The notes: generated by a model from the letters alone, not told the origin. Positions 20,013 through 29,363 are shown, counted from the first letter of the stretch. The stretch is DNA of 64,000 nucleotides from Chlamydiota bacterium (GCA_022614855.1 JAKEHU010000019.1:38914-102913); one strand, 5' to 3'. Numbers and translations are program-made.

Positions 20013-21268
20013 GAACAATCCCTTCTTCGCAAGAATTTCGTAAATTTGCCGATTTTGTCTTTACCTTTAATCCTTCGGTAACTAAAGAAAATATCCCTCG
20101 CTTATTTATGCAAGCCACACTAGCAGCTGGACTCGCCTTTACGGGTTGGTTTCTTTACAAATGCATAACGAGTTATTGCAGTTCTATTCCCGATTCTATT
20201 AAAGGCATTACGACCAAATTCTTCGGTCAGGAAACGATATTAGAAAAAATTAAGAAAAGAATTAATGAGCATGACGTTGATGTTACGTCAATTAAAGCAA
20301 TTGAGATATATGGTTCTGATAAATCTATTGATGAACTTCTAGATGAGGAGTTTAAGGATTCTAGAGAAAAACTATTAGCTAATGCACTTTTAGGACATCT
20401 AAAAAAGGATAAAAAACTTGAAACAGGCAACAAAGATCAGCTCTGTATGACATTAAAAGCTTGGCACAAGCTACCATTTATAGATTTCTCTATTAATACT
20501 TATCTAGATGGCTCCACCTACCTTATATTCGATGTCGTTGAATCAAAAGATGAAAATACCCGGCTAAAGTTCACTTCGATACCTGACTCAGTTAAAATTG
20601 CTCATAATGATGATCCAGGTGATCTTTTAAAGAAATTTGACGAATACGTTAACATCGGTATGAACCTTTACAAGACAGGACAGTTTGAAAAGGGAGAGGA
20701 ACATGTAAGCGGAACTTGGCATACCCTTTTTGGACATACTCATCCACAATTAAAACCTTATCTAGAAACTTTTATTGAGGGTGTTAAGAAGCACAAGGAG
20801 GAATTGATCGATATTTTAATGCGAGATATTGATGATTCCAAAGCTGCGAAAATAATTTTTCTTCTCTCTTATTCTTATATGGAAGACTGCACTGAGTTAG
20901 TAATGATACTTAAAAAAAGAATTGCCGATCAAAATGGAAAGATTAGAGAGCATGTGTTTAGAGTATTTGCTCACATAGCTAAGTACCATTTTATAATTGA
21001 ACTGCCCTTTTCTGAGATTCTTTCTGCTATAAATGACCCTCTGACAATTGTACGAAGTAAAGCTCTTAAGACTTTGTACCATTATTTATCGCATCAAAAG
21101 GATGGATATATAACAGAAGTTGAACTTAATAAAATTAAAGAATTCATCCCAATTCTAAAAAAGATAGAGAAATTACAACAGCCAAATAACCACTATTTTG
21201 CAAATGAGATCTTAAGGGTTCTTAAAGATCATTATGGCATCGATATAAACAAGTCGGAGAAATCATGA
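20009..21268 (+). CDS. Anchored HEAT-like protein, paralogue 3 of 9
   Basis: At 419 residues this is the closest relative of paralogue 2. Both share the start SSQEFRKFADFVFTFNPSVT and the C-terminus beginning SAINDPLTIVRSKALKTLYH, while the region between them is much more divergent. That mosaic suggests recent duplication followed by change in the middle, or gene conversion at both ends. The GHxH block is TWHTLFGHTHPQLKPYLETF and the membrane segment is followed by YKCITSYCSSI. The ATGA overlap with the preceding stop is typical of the array. Confidence 0.8.
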   Translation: MRTIPSSQEFRKFADFVFTFNPSVTKENIPRLFMQATLAAGLAFTGWFLYKCITSYCSSIPDSIKGITTKFFGQETILEKIKKRINEHDVDVTSIKAIEIYGSDKSIDELLDEEFKDSREKLLANALLGHLKKDKKLETGNKDQLCMTLKAWHKLPFIDFSINTYLDGSTYLIFDVVESKDENTRLKFTSIPDSVKIAHNDDPGDLLKKFDEYVNIGMNLYKTGQFEKGEEHVSGTWHTLFGHTHPQLKPYLETFIEGVKKHKEELIDILMRDIDDSKAAKIIFLLSYSYMEDCTELVMILKKRIADQNGKIREHVFRVFAHIAKYHFIIELPFSEILSAINDPLTIVRSKALKTLYHYLSHQKDGYITEVELNKIKEFIPILKKIEKLQQPNNHYFANEILRVLKDHYGIDINKSEKS

Positions 21269-22761
21269 GAATAATCCCTTCTTCACAAGAATTTTACAAA
21301 TTTGTCCACTGGATTTTTAGTGTCGATCTTTCCCTTACGAAAAAAAACATGCCCCGCCTATTTACTCAGGCAATGGGGCTACTTACTCTCATTGCAGCCG
21401 GCAGTTTTCTTTACAAATCTATGGCAAGCCGTAGCTATAGCTTAAGCTTTGTTACGAGTGGTATTAAAAACATTGCAACCAACTGGTTTGGCTCACGTAA
21501 AGAAGATACCACGACATCAGTTAAAAGTGATGATACCAAGGATGAATCATCTTTAATTCCAATTAAGCAACTGACTGATGATGAGAAAAAGCAATTGGAT
21601 GGGATTTTTTTATTATATCTAGAAGATAATAATGACCAGGAATACATTACTAAATGTACACAATTCTGTGAAGATTTTAAGAACAACCATTCATTAAAAT
21701 CTGTAGTGTTTTCTCCAACTACTTACACAAATGGTTGGACTTATCCTGCGATTGTAGTTACTAGTGAAAAATCAGCAGTTACACTTTTTGGTTCACCGAC
21801 AGAAAAAACCTTTGATGTATATGGATCAAAGACCATCACCTTTGAAAAATTGAGAGAAGATGAGAAAAGCCAGGTGGCTGGTCTTGTTGCTTCTTATCGA
21901 AATAATATCGATAGGGAAATATACGATGCCAAGAGTTTAAGATTCTGTGAATATTTTAAGAAAAAATACTCGCTCGCATTTGTACAAGTTTCCCACATAA
22001 CCTATCCGAATAATAATCTAACTTTCACTACAGTGGATCTTGTTGAACAACAAGATGCTGAAGTAAGACTAAAGTTCACTAAAGTCAATGTAACTGTTGA
22101 ACATAATGATCCGGACGGTCTTTTGGCAAAGTTTGGTGAATATTGGAAAAAGGGTGCTGAACTTACCATGGCAAGGAAGCTTCAAGGTGTGAAAAATAAT
22201 CCTGAAATTTTGCATCCCCTTTTTGGGCATACTCACCAAGAACTTGCTCCTTATGAATCAATTTTCAGCAATGGCGTTGAAAAACATTCAAATGAATTAA
22301 TCGCGATTTTCCGGGGAGATAGCAATCCCTCTAATTCAGCAAAAGCAGCGTTTCTTTTAGGATATAAGGGTAAAAAAGAAGGTAATATGGTAGTGGCCGT
22401 CCTTCAGGAAAGAATGCAGGATGAAGATCAAGAAATTCGAAATAATGTGCTCAGAGTATTTGCTTTCATAGCTGAATACCATCATGCAATCCAGCTTCCC
22501 CTCGATAAGATTCTTCCTTTATTAAATGGTCCTTTAACGACTGATAGAAACAAAGCTGCTGGCATTGTATGTCAGTATTTGCGACACCAGAAGGGCGAGT
22601 TTATAAAAGAAGCTGAACTTGATGAGATTAAAAAATACATCCCAACTCTACAGAGGATGGAGCAGTTAAATCAGCCAAACAATCGTCTTTGGGCAAAAGA
22701 GATCTTAAAGGTTCTTAAGGATTCTTATGGAGTCGATATAAACAAGTCGGAGAAATCATGA
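21265..22761 (+). CDS. Anchored HEAT-like protein, paralogue 4 of 9, with duplicated middle domain
   Basis: This is the longest member at 498 residues. The extra length comes from a repeated middle module. The first copy runs from LTDDEKKQLDGIFLLYLEDN to SPTTYTNGWTYPAIVV, and the second from FEKLREDEKSQVAGLVASYR to ISHITYP-like SHITYPNNNLTFTTVDLVE. Both contain a DEK helix, an FCE.FK segment and a TY.n strand pair. The anchor (FVHWIFSVDLSLTKKNMPRL, membrane helix, YKSMASRSYSL) and the block PLFGHTHQELAPYESIF are intact. HEAT-like helices with MQDEDQEIRNNVLRVFAFIA follow. Unknown function; coupled to its neighbours by ATGA overlaps. Confidence 0.8.
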   Translation: MRIIPSSQEFYKFVHWIFSVDLSLTKKNMPRLFTQAMGLLTLIAAGSFLYKSMASRSYSLSFVTSGIKNIATNWFGSRKEDTTTSVKSDDTKDESSLIPIKQLTDDEKKQLDGIFLLYLEDNNDQEYITKCTQFCEDFKNNHSLKSVVFSPTTYTNGWTYPAIVVTSEKSAVTLFGSPTEKTFDVYGSKTITFEKLREDEKSQVAGLVASYRNNIDREIYDAKSLRFCEYFKKKYSLAFVQVSHITYPNNNLTFTTVDLVEQQDAEVRLKFTKVNVTVEHNDPDGLLAKFGEYWKKGAELTMARKLQGVKNNPEILHPLFGHTHQELAPYESIFSNGVEKHSNELIAIFRGDSNPSNSAKAAFLLGYKGKKEGNMVVAVLQERMQDEDQEIRNNVLRVFAFIAEYHHAIQLPLDKILPLLNGPLTTDRNKAAGIVCQYLRHQKGEFIKEAELDEIKKYIPTLQRMEQLNQPNNRLWAKEILKVLKDSYGVDINKSEKS

Positions 22762-23951
22762 GAATAATCCCTCCCCAAATTTCCGAATCTGCAAGATGGT
22801 TTTTCAAAATAGATTTTTCTCGCAATAAAGGAAACCTACCCCGTCTCTTCGCACAGGTAACCGCCATAACTACTACCTTAACTCTATTCGGGTTGGCCTT
22901 TTACAAACTCATCACAAACCGCAACTGCAGCTTAAATTTTAGTACTCCTTCTGTAAAAAAAATTGTAAATAAAAAACTTGGAGAAGAAGAGATAAATAGC
23001 TCAAAAGTTAAAGAGAGTGAGAAAATTCCATTTGAAAGGTGTTTTCCAGGTTATAGGCATGATAGTTTCAATGCTGTGCGATTCAGAGGTATTAATACAT
23101 TTGGCTCTAAAGAAAATCTTTTTAAAACACTAAGAGAAGAAGATAAAAGAACGTTAGCTAATGTCATCAAACAGTTTTTACTGAGTAATCCACGTATGCG
23201 CTTGCAATTTGAAACACAGTTTTGTAAGGACGTACAAAGAGAAAACCCTGACTTACTATCTGTAGATCTTTCTTTCGTTACACACCCAGATAAGTCATTT
23301 TACGTTACGATTGAAGTTATTGAAAAAAAGGATAAAGAAAAAAGGACCTCATTCACTCATGTATCCAGTTCAGTGAAAATTACTCCTCAGGGTCTTGGAG
23401 GACTTTTGCCAAAAATGAAAAATTATTTATATTTAGGTACTTTTCTTGCAGAAAGAGGTGAGATCAAAGCGGGCAAGAATGGAGTGACACTACCTTGGCA
23501 TTCTGCTTATGGCCATGAAGGGGATCTGAGCTCTTATAAAGATGATTTTATCCAAGGCGTTAAAGAGTACCAAAAGGGGCTAGAAGACACTTTCTTGAAA
23601 GGCATAGATGATTCTGTTGCAGAAGTAGCTCTACTTCTCGCTTATGGTTATGAAAAAGATGGGCAGAGATTAGTGGATATCCTTGTGCAAAGATTGCACG
23701 ATCAAAATAAAAAGATTAGAGAAAATATACTCAATATATTGAAATCCATAGCTGAAAAACACCCTGAAATCAACCTGCCACTATCTGAAATTCTCATTTC
23801 TTTACACCATCCTTGCTGGAAGGACAGGGCGGCGGCTACTACCATACTCACCTATATCTTGAATCATAAGAAATTGAATGAAATAGATAGAGTGCGAATT
23901 AAAGATGGACTTGAGTATAATGCAAACCTATTATCCCCCAATGAACCATGA
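22758..23951 (+). CDS. Anchored HEAT-like protein, paralogue 5 of 9
   Basis: Here the anchor is ISESARWFFKIDFSRNKGN followed by a hydrophobic stretch and YKLITNRNCSLNF. The 397-residue protein has a longer charged segment after the membrane helix than paralogues 1-3. The GHxH block has become WHSAYGHEGDLSSYKDDF, losing the second histidine, so that residue is not essential in every copy. The strand pair is weaker (SFVTHPDKSFYVTIEVIE). The C-terminal helices (LHDQNKKIRENILNILKSIA) remain HEAT-like. It ends in an ATGA overlap with paralogue 6. Confidence 0.78.
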   Translation: MRIIPPQISESARWFFKIDFSRNKGNLPRLFAQVTAITTTLTLFGLAFYKLITNRNCSLNFSTPSVKKIVNKKLGEEEINSSKVKESEKIPFERCFPGYRHDSFNAVRFRGINTFGSKENLFKTLREEDKRTLANVIKQFLLSNPRMRLQFETQFCKDVQRENPDLLSVDLSFVTHPDKSFYVTIEVIEKKDKEKRTSFTHVSSSVKITPQGLGGLLPKMKNYLYLGTFLAERGEIKAGKNGVTLPWHSAYGHEGDLSSYKDDFIQGVKEYQKGLEDTFLKGIDDSVAEVALLLAYGYEKDGQRLVDILVQRLHDQNKKIRENILNILKSIAEKHPEINLPLSEILISLHHPCWKDRAAATTILTYILNHKKLNEIDRVRIKDGLEYNANLLSPNEP

Positions 23952-25171
23952 AAATCTCTCCTCAAATTTCTCAATCCGTTAGATGGTTTTTCAAAATAGA
24001 TTTTTCTCCTACTGCAAACAACCTATTCCGTCTCTTCGCACAAATAACTACTTTAACAATAACCGGCTTAGCTTTTTACAAAGCTATGACAAGCCGTTCC
24101 TGCAGTATAACTTCTATTTCCAATGCCATAAAAAGAGTTATCAACGATAAGATCTCTAGCCAACAGGCAAAACAAGTATCTGAATTTGAAAGAATTTTTC
24201 CAGGAATTAAGACTGATTTTATTGATGTTACTCCTTTTAAAGGTGTTGATCTATATCGATCGGAAACCATTACTTTTGAGAATCTCACCTATCAAGAAAA
24301 GATATATTTAGGGCAATGTATTTTAGCTTATTTTAATTTGAAGAAAAATGACCAATACCTCTATTTAAAAGAACAATTTTGTGACTATTTGCAAACGCAG
24401 AGAAAATTGACATTGGTAGATCTTTCTATAAGCCATCTGAAGGATGGATCGGTGTATTGTATGGTTGATCTCGTTGAGCGAGAAACGAGACTCATTTTTA
24501 CAGATGTACCTGATTCAGGGACACTTTTCCAAGGTGATCCAGGCAATCTTTTACAAGAATGTGACAATTTCTATAGCCTTCGTGCGCAAATTAGAGATGA
24601 GGGGGTGGAGTTAAATGTAGAGAGCAGGGCTTATCATGGTCTAAAGATAACTGATCATCCTGATTTTTCTAAGTTGGAAGAGAAATTTAAGAAAGATGTT
24701 CCACTGTATAAGAATGAATTAAAAGAGATTTGCTTGAAGGGAAAAGATAAAGACATTCCCAAAGTTTTAAGATCAATTTTTCTTGTCACTTATTTAGATG
24801 GAAAAGAGGCAGTAGAAACCCTAAAGGAAAGAATCTTTGATGTGAATACAATTGTGAGAAATGCTGTGCTCGTAGTATTTGCAAATATGGCAGAAAACAC
24901 TACTATTTCTTTACCCGAGTATGCGATTCTAAAGCTTTTAGATCATCCTTTCGCTTACACTAGAGAAAAGGCTGCTTATATCCTATATCATCTCCTAAAA
25001 AATAACACCTACTCAGGTGATTTTGTTAAAGTGATTACAGAAAAACTTCCTATTTTAGATAAGTTTGCAGAATTGAAAAACCCAAGAATTAAAGAACTTG
25101 CAACTGGAATCTTAAAAATTCTTGAGAAAAATTATCAGATCAAACCTTCAACAAAACTTGAGGTATCATGA
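23948..25171 (+). CDS. Anchored HEAT-like protein, paralogue 6 of 9
   Basis: The N-terminus ISQSVRWFFKIDFSPTANN, a membrane helix and YKAMTSRSCSITSI are very close to paralogue 5, while the C-terminal two thirds has drifted most. The GHxH block is lost (AYHGLKITDHPDFSKLEEKF). The DVVE strand is shortened to CMVDLVERETRLIF, and the HEAT-like part has a gap around VLRSIFLVTYLDGKEAVETL. Length is 407 residues. The combination of a conserved anchor with a fast-changing body fits a module under different selection in its two parts. Confidence 0.77.
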   Translation: MKISPQISQSVRWFFKIDFSPTANNLFRLFAQITTLTITGLAFYKAMTSRSCSITSISNAIKRVINDKISSQQAKQVSEFERIFPGIKTDFIDVTPFKGVDLYRSETITFENLTYQEKIYLGQCILAYFNLKKNDQYLYLKEQFCDYLQTQRKLTLVDLSISHLKDGSVYCMVDLVERETRLIFTDVPDSGTLFQGDPGNLLQECDNFYSLRAQIRDEGVELNVESRAYHGLKITDHPDFSKLEEKFKKDVPLYKNELKEICLKGKDKDIPKVLRSIFLVTYLDGKEAVETLKERIFDVNTIVRNAVLVVFANMAENTTISLPEYAILKLLDHPFAYTREKAAYILYHLLKNNTYSGDFVKVITEKLPILDKFAELKNPRIKELATGILKILEKNYQIKPSTKLEVS

Positions 25172-26364
25172 AAATCCCTTCAATTTGTGAGTCTACAAGA
25201 TGGTTTTTTACCCTAAATTTATCTCCTACTAAAGAAAATATCCCTCGCATTATGACACAAATTGTTGGTTTGTCTACAACAGCCTATTGTATTTACAAGT
25301 GCATGACAAGTCGCTATTGCAGCTTAGATTTTGTTTCCACTTTTATAAGCAATTTTGCGGCTAAGATTTTCGGCACAAGAGAAGAGAGGATGTTGAAAAA
25401 ATTTTGGCAAATAACTGGGGTAATCGATACAGATGTTCTTGAAAAGGTTAAAAGTATTGATTTCTGGGGTTGTGAAAAGACTATGCCTGATGAGATTTTT
25501 ACCTATTTGCAGGGTACACCAGGTAAAAATCTTGGCAACGCTCTTTCAGAATATCTAAAAAATGATAAAAATGAGTGTGAAGCAAGTAAAACGCTCTTTC
25601 TATATGGATTAAAAACAAAGTTCAACCTGGCATTTGCAGATCTTTCTGTTGTTACCTATCCAGAGGGGACTTGCGTTACGATAGAGTTCATTGAAAGTGA
25701 AGAGAAAATGCCGAAATATATTGATAGAGACAGTGTTCTTCAGAAATCTTATCCTAACCTAGACGATCTTTTGGCGAAATTTGATGAATATTGCGAAATT
25801 GGCTATGGTTTGTTGCAAAAAGGGGAGATCAAACAAGATGGAGTAAATATTAATAAGTTTGGTCATGGCCATCCAAGGCTGCAATCTTATCTCGAGATTT
25901 TTTCGAATGGTGTTAAAAAACATGGAAAAGAATTGGCAAATATTTACATGTATGAAAAGGATAATTCCAAAGCTGCAAAAGCAGTTTCTCTTCTCGGTTA
26001 TTCAGACGCGGTTTCGGAATTAGTATTTTTACTTTACAATAGAGTCAATGATCCAAATGAAGAAGTTAGAAATGCCACACTTCAAGTACTTACTGCTGTA
26101 GCTCAACGTCCTGAAGTTAATTTTAAACTTGATAAGATTCTCCCTATTTTAACTTATCCATCAGCAATGAGTAGAGCCCTTGCTGCGGAGGTGATCTATC
26201 ATTATTTAGACACGCATAAAGAAAAAGGATTACTAGGAACCTATGAAATTTCACAAGCTATCCCAATTTTCCAAAAGATGCGTCAATCAAAACAACCTAA
26301 TAACCGGCTTATTGCAGAAAAGGTTTTGAAACTTCTTAAGAAACATTATGGCATTAACTGTTGA
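25168..26364 (+). CDS. Anchored HEAT-like protein, paralogue 7 of 9
   Basis: The anchor reads ICESTRWFFTLNLSPTKENI with a shorter hydrophobic helix and YKCMTSRYCSLDF. The middle has cysteines not seen in the others (IDFWGCEKTMPD, KNECEASK). The GHxH block is present as KFGHGHPRLQSYLEIF, and the C-terminal helices end with KMRQSKQPNNRLIAEKVL, close to the QPNN signature of paralogues 2-4. The stop is followed by a 37-base gap, the only real break in the array, then GAGGAATC before the next ATG. Length is 398 residues; function unknown. Confidence 0.79.
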   Translation: MKIPSICESTRWFFTLNLSPTKENIPRIMTQIVGLSTTAYCIYKCMTSRYCSLDFVSTFISNFAAKIFGTREERMLKKFWQITGVIDTDVLEKVKSIDFWGCEKTMPDEIFTYLQGTPGKNLGNALSEYLKNDKNECEASKTLFLYGLKTKFNLAFADLSVVTYPEGTCVTIEFIESEEKMPKYIDRDSVLQKSYPNLDDLLAKFDEYCEIGYGLLQKGEIKQDGVNINKFGHGHPRLQSYLEIFSNGVKKHGKELANIYMYEKDNSKAAKAVSLLGYSDAVSELVFLLYNRVNDPNEEVRNATLQVLTAVAQRPEVNFKLDKILPILTYPSAMSRALAAEVIYHYLDTHKEKGLLGTYEISQAIPIFQKMRQSKQPNNRLIAEKVLKLLKKHYGINC

Positions 26365-26401
26365 AAGTGGTGCCTAGAACTTAAATGAAATCAGAGGAAT
26401 C

Positions 26402-27580
26402 ATGAAAATCCCTTCTCATCAAGAATTTCGCAATTTTATCTACTGGTTTTTCAAAATAGATTTTTCTCGCACTAGAGAAAATGGTCCGCGCTTGATAACG
26501 CAAACAGCCCTTTTTACGATTACTCTTGTTACAACGGGCTGGTTCCTTTACAAGTGCATGGCAAGTCGCTCTTGTAGCTCTAGTTCTACGACTAAAGGTA
26601 TAAAGGGTGTTGTAGATAAAATCTTCGGCAAATCTAATGAAACAAAAGAAAAACCTGCAACTCAAACCCCATTTAAAAAATGGGAACTTAATGACTATGG
26701 TAATGACACTAGAAAAATTAAAGTGATTACCACATTTGGTTCTGAAATAAACATGATGAAAGTTCTCGATAAAGAAGATAAAGAGAATTTATCCTCTTGT
26801 CTTGTCTATTTTTTACAAGGGATTGAGCAATTTTACATCGATTGTAAAAAATTATTTTGTAATGGCTTAAAAGAGAAAAAGGAATTAGCCTACGTAGACC
26901 TTTTTATCACAACTGATCTAGATGGTTGGTTTCTTGTGACAATTGAAGTGGTGGAAAAAAAAGATATAGGAATGAGATCTCTACTTGATTCAGTGCCAAA
27001 ATCAAGAGAACCTCACCAAGATCCAGGAGACTTATTAACAACAATGCAAAATTATTTGAATCTTGGCGCTACTCTTGCAAAACGAGGTGAGATCAAGCCA
27101 GACAAAAGTGATAAGATCCAGCCACCGTGGTATTCTCCTTATGGTCATGGGCATGATAATCTCAAAGCTTTTAGACAGACTTTTATCGATGGTGTTATAA
27201 AGCATCGGCAAGCTTTGACAACCATTTTCTTAAATGATGAAAAGGATTCCAACGCAATACGTGCACTATTTGTTCTCGTATATATGGCAGATGTTGATGA
27301 ATTAATGAGGATCCTACAGGAGAGAATGCATGATGAGAATGAAGAAATTAGGAAAAATATATTTGCAGTATTTAAATCCATAGCTAAAACCGATATTAAC
27401 ATGGAATCGCTCATCCCCGATCTTCTCATTTCTTTGCAATATCCTTGTATTTTAGATAGAACTGCAGCGATTGACATATTAAATTCTCTGCTTAGTCGAA
27501 AAGATTTAAGCGAAGAGAATCGAAGTAAGATTCAAAATGGGCTTAAGTACAATGCAACACTAATACCCAAAGAGTCATGA
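26402..27580 (+). CDS. Anchored HEAT-like protein, paralogue 8 of 9
   Basis: This 392-residue copy starts HQEFRNFIYWFFKIDFSRTR, followed by a membrane helix and YKCMASRSCSSSS. The block is PPWYSPYGHGHDNLKAFRQTF. The strand pair is degenerate (ITTDLDGWFLVTIEVVE). Its C-terminus matches paralogue 5 in shape, ending soon after a short SLLSRKDLSEENRSK helix and lacking the QPNN tail. It restarts translation after the 37-base gap and ends with an ATGA overlap to paralogue 9. Confidence 0.79.
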   Translation: MKIPSHQEFRNFIYWFFKIDFSRTRENGPRLITQTALFTITLVTTGWFLYKCMASRSCSSSSTTKGIKGVVDKIFGKSNETKEKPATQTPFKKWELNDYGNDTRKIKVITTFGSEINMMKVLDKEDKENLSSCLVYFLQGIEQFYIDCKKLFCNGLKEKKELAYVDLFITTDLDGWFLVTIEVVEKKDIGMRSLLDSVPKSREPHQDPGDLLTTMQNYLNLGATLAKRGEIKPDKSDKIQPPWYSPYGHGHDNLKAFRQTFIDGVIKHRQALTTIFLNDEKDSNAIRALFVLVYMADVDELMRILQERMHDENEEIRKNIFAVFKSIAKTDINMESLIPDLLISLQYPCILDRTAAIDILNSLLSRKDLSEENRSKIQNGLKYNATLIPKES

Positions 27581-28896
27581 ACATAATCCCCCCTCAAATC
27601 TCTCAATCCGTTAGATGGTTTTTTACTTTAGAATATCCAACGAGAAAAAACCTGCCCCGCTTTGTAGCACAGGGAGCTAGCCTCATTGTTGCTGCTCTTT
27701 TTATTCGCCACCTAATCAGAAATTATGACTTCTATGTAACCCCTTTTTCTTATCCTATAAAGGTATTAGCGAAAAAGTTTTTCCGTGTTGTAAGCAGAAT
27801 CGAAGTATCGCAATCAGAATATGGGAAGTATTTCAGCGATGTTGTTGATATGACCAAAATTGAGGTCGATCTTACCAAAATTAAAGGGATTGATATGGTT
27901 GGTTCTAAGAAAATCATCTTGGAGAATTTGAATAATGGTTTGAAAATGGATTTGTACGACTATGTTGAAGCATATTTAGCGGAAAAAAGATTTTATATTT
28001 CTAATGTATCAGAGGAAACAAAAGCATCACATGCGTCACGTTTACCAGGTCAATATGAAGGTTATAAAAATACATTTTGCGAATGTTTGAAAAGTCAAAA
28101 AAATTTGAGCTTTGTAAAGCTAGTTGTTGATTCTTCTAATGAAGAGGGAATTTACATCATAATTGATTTTGTTGAAAAAGAAGATATGGACAGGCTTAAA
28201 TTTACAAGTGTAGATGATGAAAAAAGAAAAATTCTGAAAGATCCTGACGATCTTTTAAGCAAAATGGAAAATTATTACCAAATTAGTGTTAAATATGAGC
28301 AGGTTGGAGAAGATGTGTATTTTCCAACTATTCCTCAAGAATCAAAGTGGTATACTATTTTTGGACGCAATAGACCACAAGTCAAGCAATATAAAAAATT
28401 ATTTAACGAAAAAGTTGAAAAAAATAAAGAAGCATTGAAAGAAATTGTTCTTTATAACGTGAGTGATGAAAAGTCTAGGTGGGCAATTCATCTTTGTGGC
28501 TTTATAAAAAAAGATGAGGAGGCAATTCAAATTCTCTCAGAAAGAGTTCATGATCAAAATGAAAAGATTAGAATTGCTGTGTTGCATGTATTTGCTGACA
28601 AAGCAGAAAAAAATCCTGAAGTTGAGTTTCCTCTTTCAAAGATTTTGGACTCTTTAAAACTTCCTGGAGTAAAAGATAGAATTGGGGCTACAAGGGTTTT
28701 ATATTGGATATTAAAGAATCAGAAAATAAAAGACGATCAATTGAATGAAATCATAACTATCGCAATACCCATTCTGCTTGAAATGAAAAAGATGAAACAT
28801 CCTCAAAGTTCTGAATGGGCAAAAAAGATATTTGCTGTCTTAAACGATCAATATTCCTATGCACCTAAAGAATTAGTAGAAGAGTATTATTCCTGA
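27577..28896 (+). CDS. Anchored HEAT-like protein, paralogue 9 of 9 (divergent anchor)
   Basis: The last array member has 439 residues. The start ISQSVRWFFTLEYPTRKNLP still fits the family. The membrane helix is followed by RHLIRNYDFYVTPF instead of YK..SR.C, so the cysteine motif is gone. The block is KWYTIFGRNRPQVKQYKKLF, with both histidines replaced by Arg/Asn. A longer helical insert (residues about 135-165) precedes the FCECLK segment. The C-terminal HEAT-like part is recognisable (VHDQNEKIRIAVLHVFADKA). It ends 10 bases into the opposite-strand gene that follows. Confidence 0.77.
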   Translation: MNIIPPQISQSVRWFFTLEYPTRKNLPRFVAQGASLIVAALFIRHLIRNYDFYVTPFSYPIKVLAKKFFRVVSRIEVSQSEYGKYFSDVVDMTKIEVDLTKIKGIDMVGSKKIILENLNNGLKMDLYDYVEAYLAEKRFYISNVSEETKASHASRLPGQYEGYKNTFCECLKSQKNLSFVKLVVDSSNEEGIYIIIDFVEKEDMDRLKFTSVDDEKRKILKDPDDLLSKMENYYQISVKYEQVGEDVYFPTIPQESKWYTIFGRNRPQVKQYKKLFNEKVEKNKEALKEIVLYNVSDEKSRWAIHLCGFIKKDEEAIQILSERVHDQNEKIRIAVLHVFADKAEKNPEVEFPLSKILDSLKLPGVKDRIGATRVLYWILKNQKIKDDQLNEIITIAIPILLEMKKMKHPQSSEWAKKIFAVLNDQYSYAPKELVEEYYS

Positions 28897-29156
28897 TTTT
28901 TCTTACTACTAACTTGACTTGCATAAATTGTTGGTTGAAGATTAAAGAAAACCCGCATATGTTGATGGGACTTTCTGTATAAATGTTTATAAAAGCGGTA
29001 TGCTCCAAAACCCATTAAAATAAAGGTGAGGCCACCAATTGTTGGGATGACCACATGAAGGTAATTACCTTTATTGATTTTTTCTGGAAAAAAGTTAAAA
29101 TTCACCGTGGGAAGAAACTTCTGCGCTTCTTGTACAAAGTATCCAATTTTTATCAT
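28887..29156 (-). CDS. Small single-pass membrane protein, anchor-module-like
   Basis: This protein of about 89 residues is read from the ATG at 29156, which has GGAGG 7 bases upstream. An earlier TTG at 29168 would lie in that ribosome site. It contains NFNFFPEKINKGNYL, then a hydrophobic helix of about 20 residues (VVIPTIGGLTFILMGFGAY) and RFYKHLYRKSHQ. This order (aromatic pair, Asn, membrane helix, YK plus basic residues) resembles the anchor module of the neighbouring arrays without any C-terminal domain. It faces paralogue 9 and overlaps its end by 10 bases. Function unknown; the anchor relationship is my reading, not a computed match. Confidence 0.65.
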   Translation of the reverse strand: MIKIGYFVQEAQKFLPTVNFNFFPEKINKGNYLHVVIPTIGGLTFILMGFGAYRFYKHLYRKSHQHMRVFFNLQPTIYASQVSSKKNQE

Positions 29157-29202
29157 GGCTTCCTCCAATTAAAAGAAATAGAGTACTAGAAAATTTAATT
29201 TA

Positions 29203-29363
29203 TACCAAATCCGAAAAATAATGACATAAATTCAAGAGGGATAACTAGTCAGATTTTGACAATCGATTCGAAATTGATATTTTTAAATATCAATAAGAAA
29301 CGATTGATCAGAAGATGGCAGTTAGATCTCTTGAATTTATGTCATTATTTTTCGGATTTGGTA
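29203..29363. repeat. 161-bp fold-back element with perfect 37-bp inverted arms, beside nadK
   Basis: The arms 29202-29238 and 29328-29364 are exact reverse complements over 37 bases, beginning ATACCAAATCCG. An inner pair, ATTGATATTT with AAATATCAAT, marks the centre near 29283, so almost the whole unit can fold. Its ends (TACC...GGTA) resemble the ubiE element, and the left flank is TA while the right is TT. It fills the 207-base gap between the small membrane protein and nadK and abuts the nadK stop codon. On the transcript it would form a strong hairpin just after nadK, so it may act as a terminator or stabiliser. Confidence 0.85.

Noticed and set aside
17560..28896. CRISPR array or short tandem repeats
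   Set aside because: The repetition here is at gene level (paralogues of about 1.2 kb); no short regularly spaced repeats are seen anywhere in the window.
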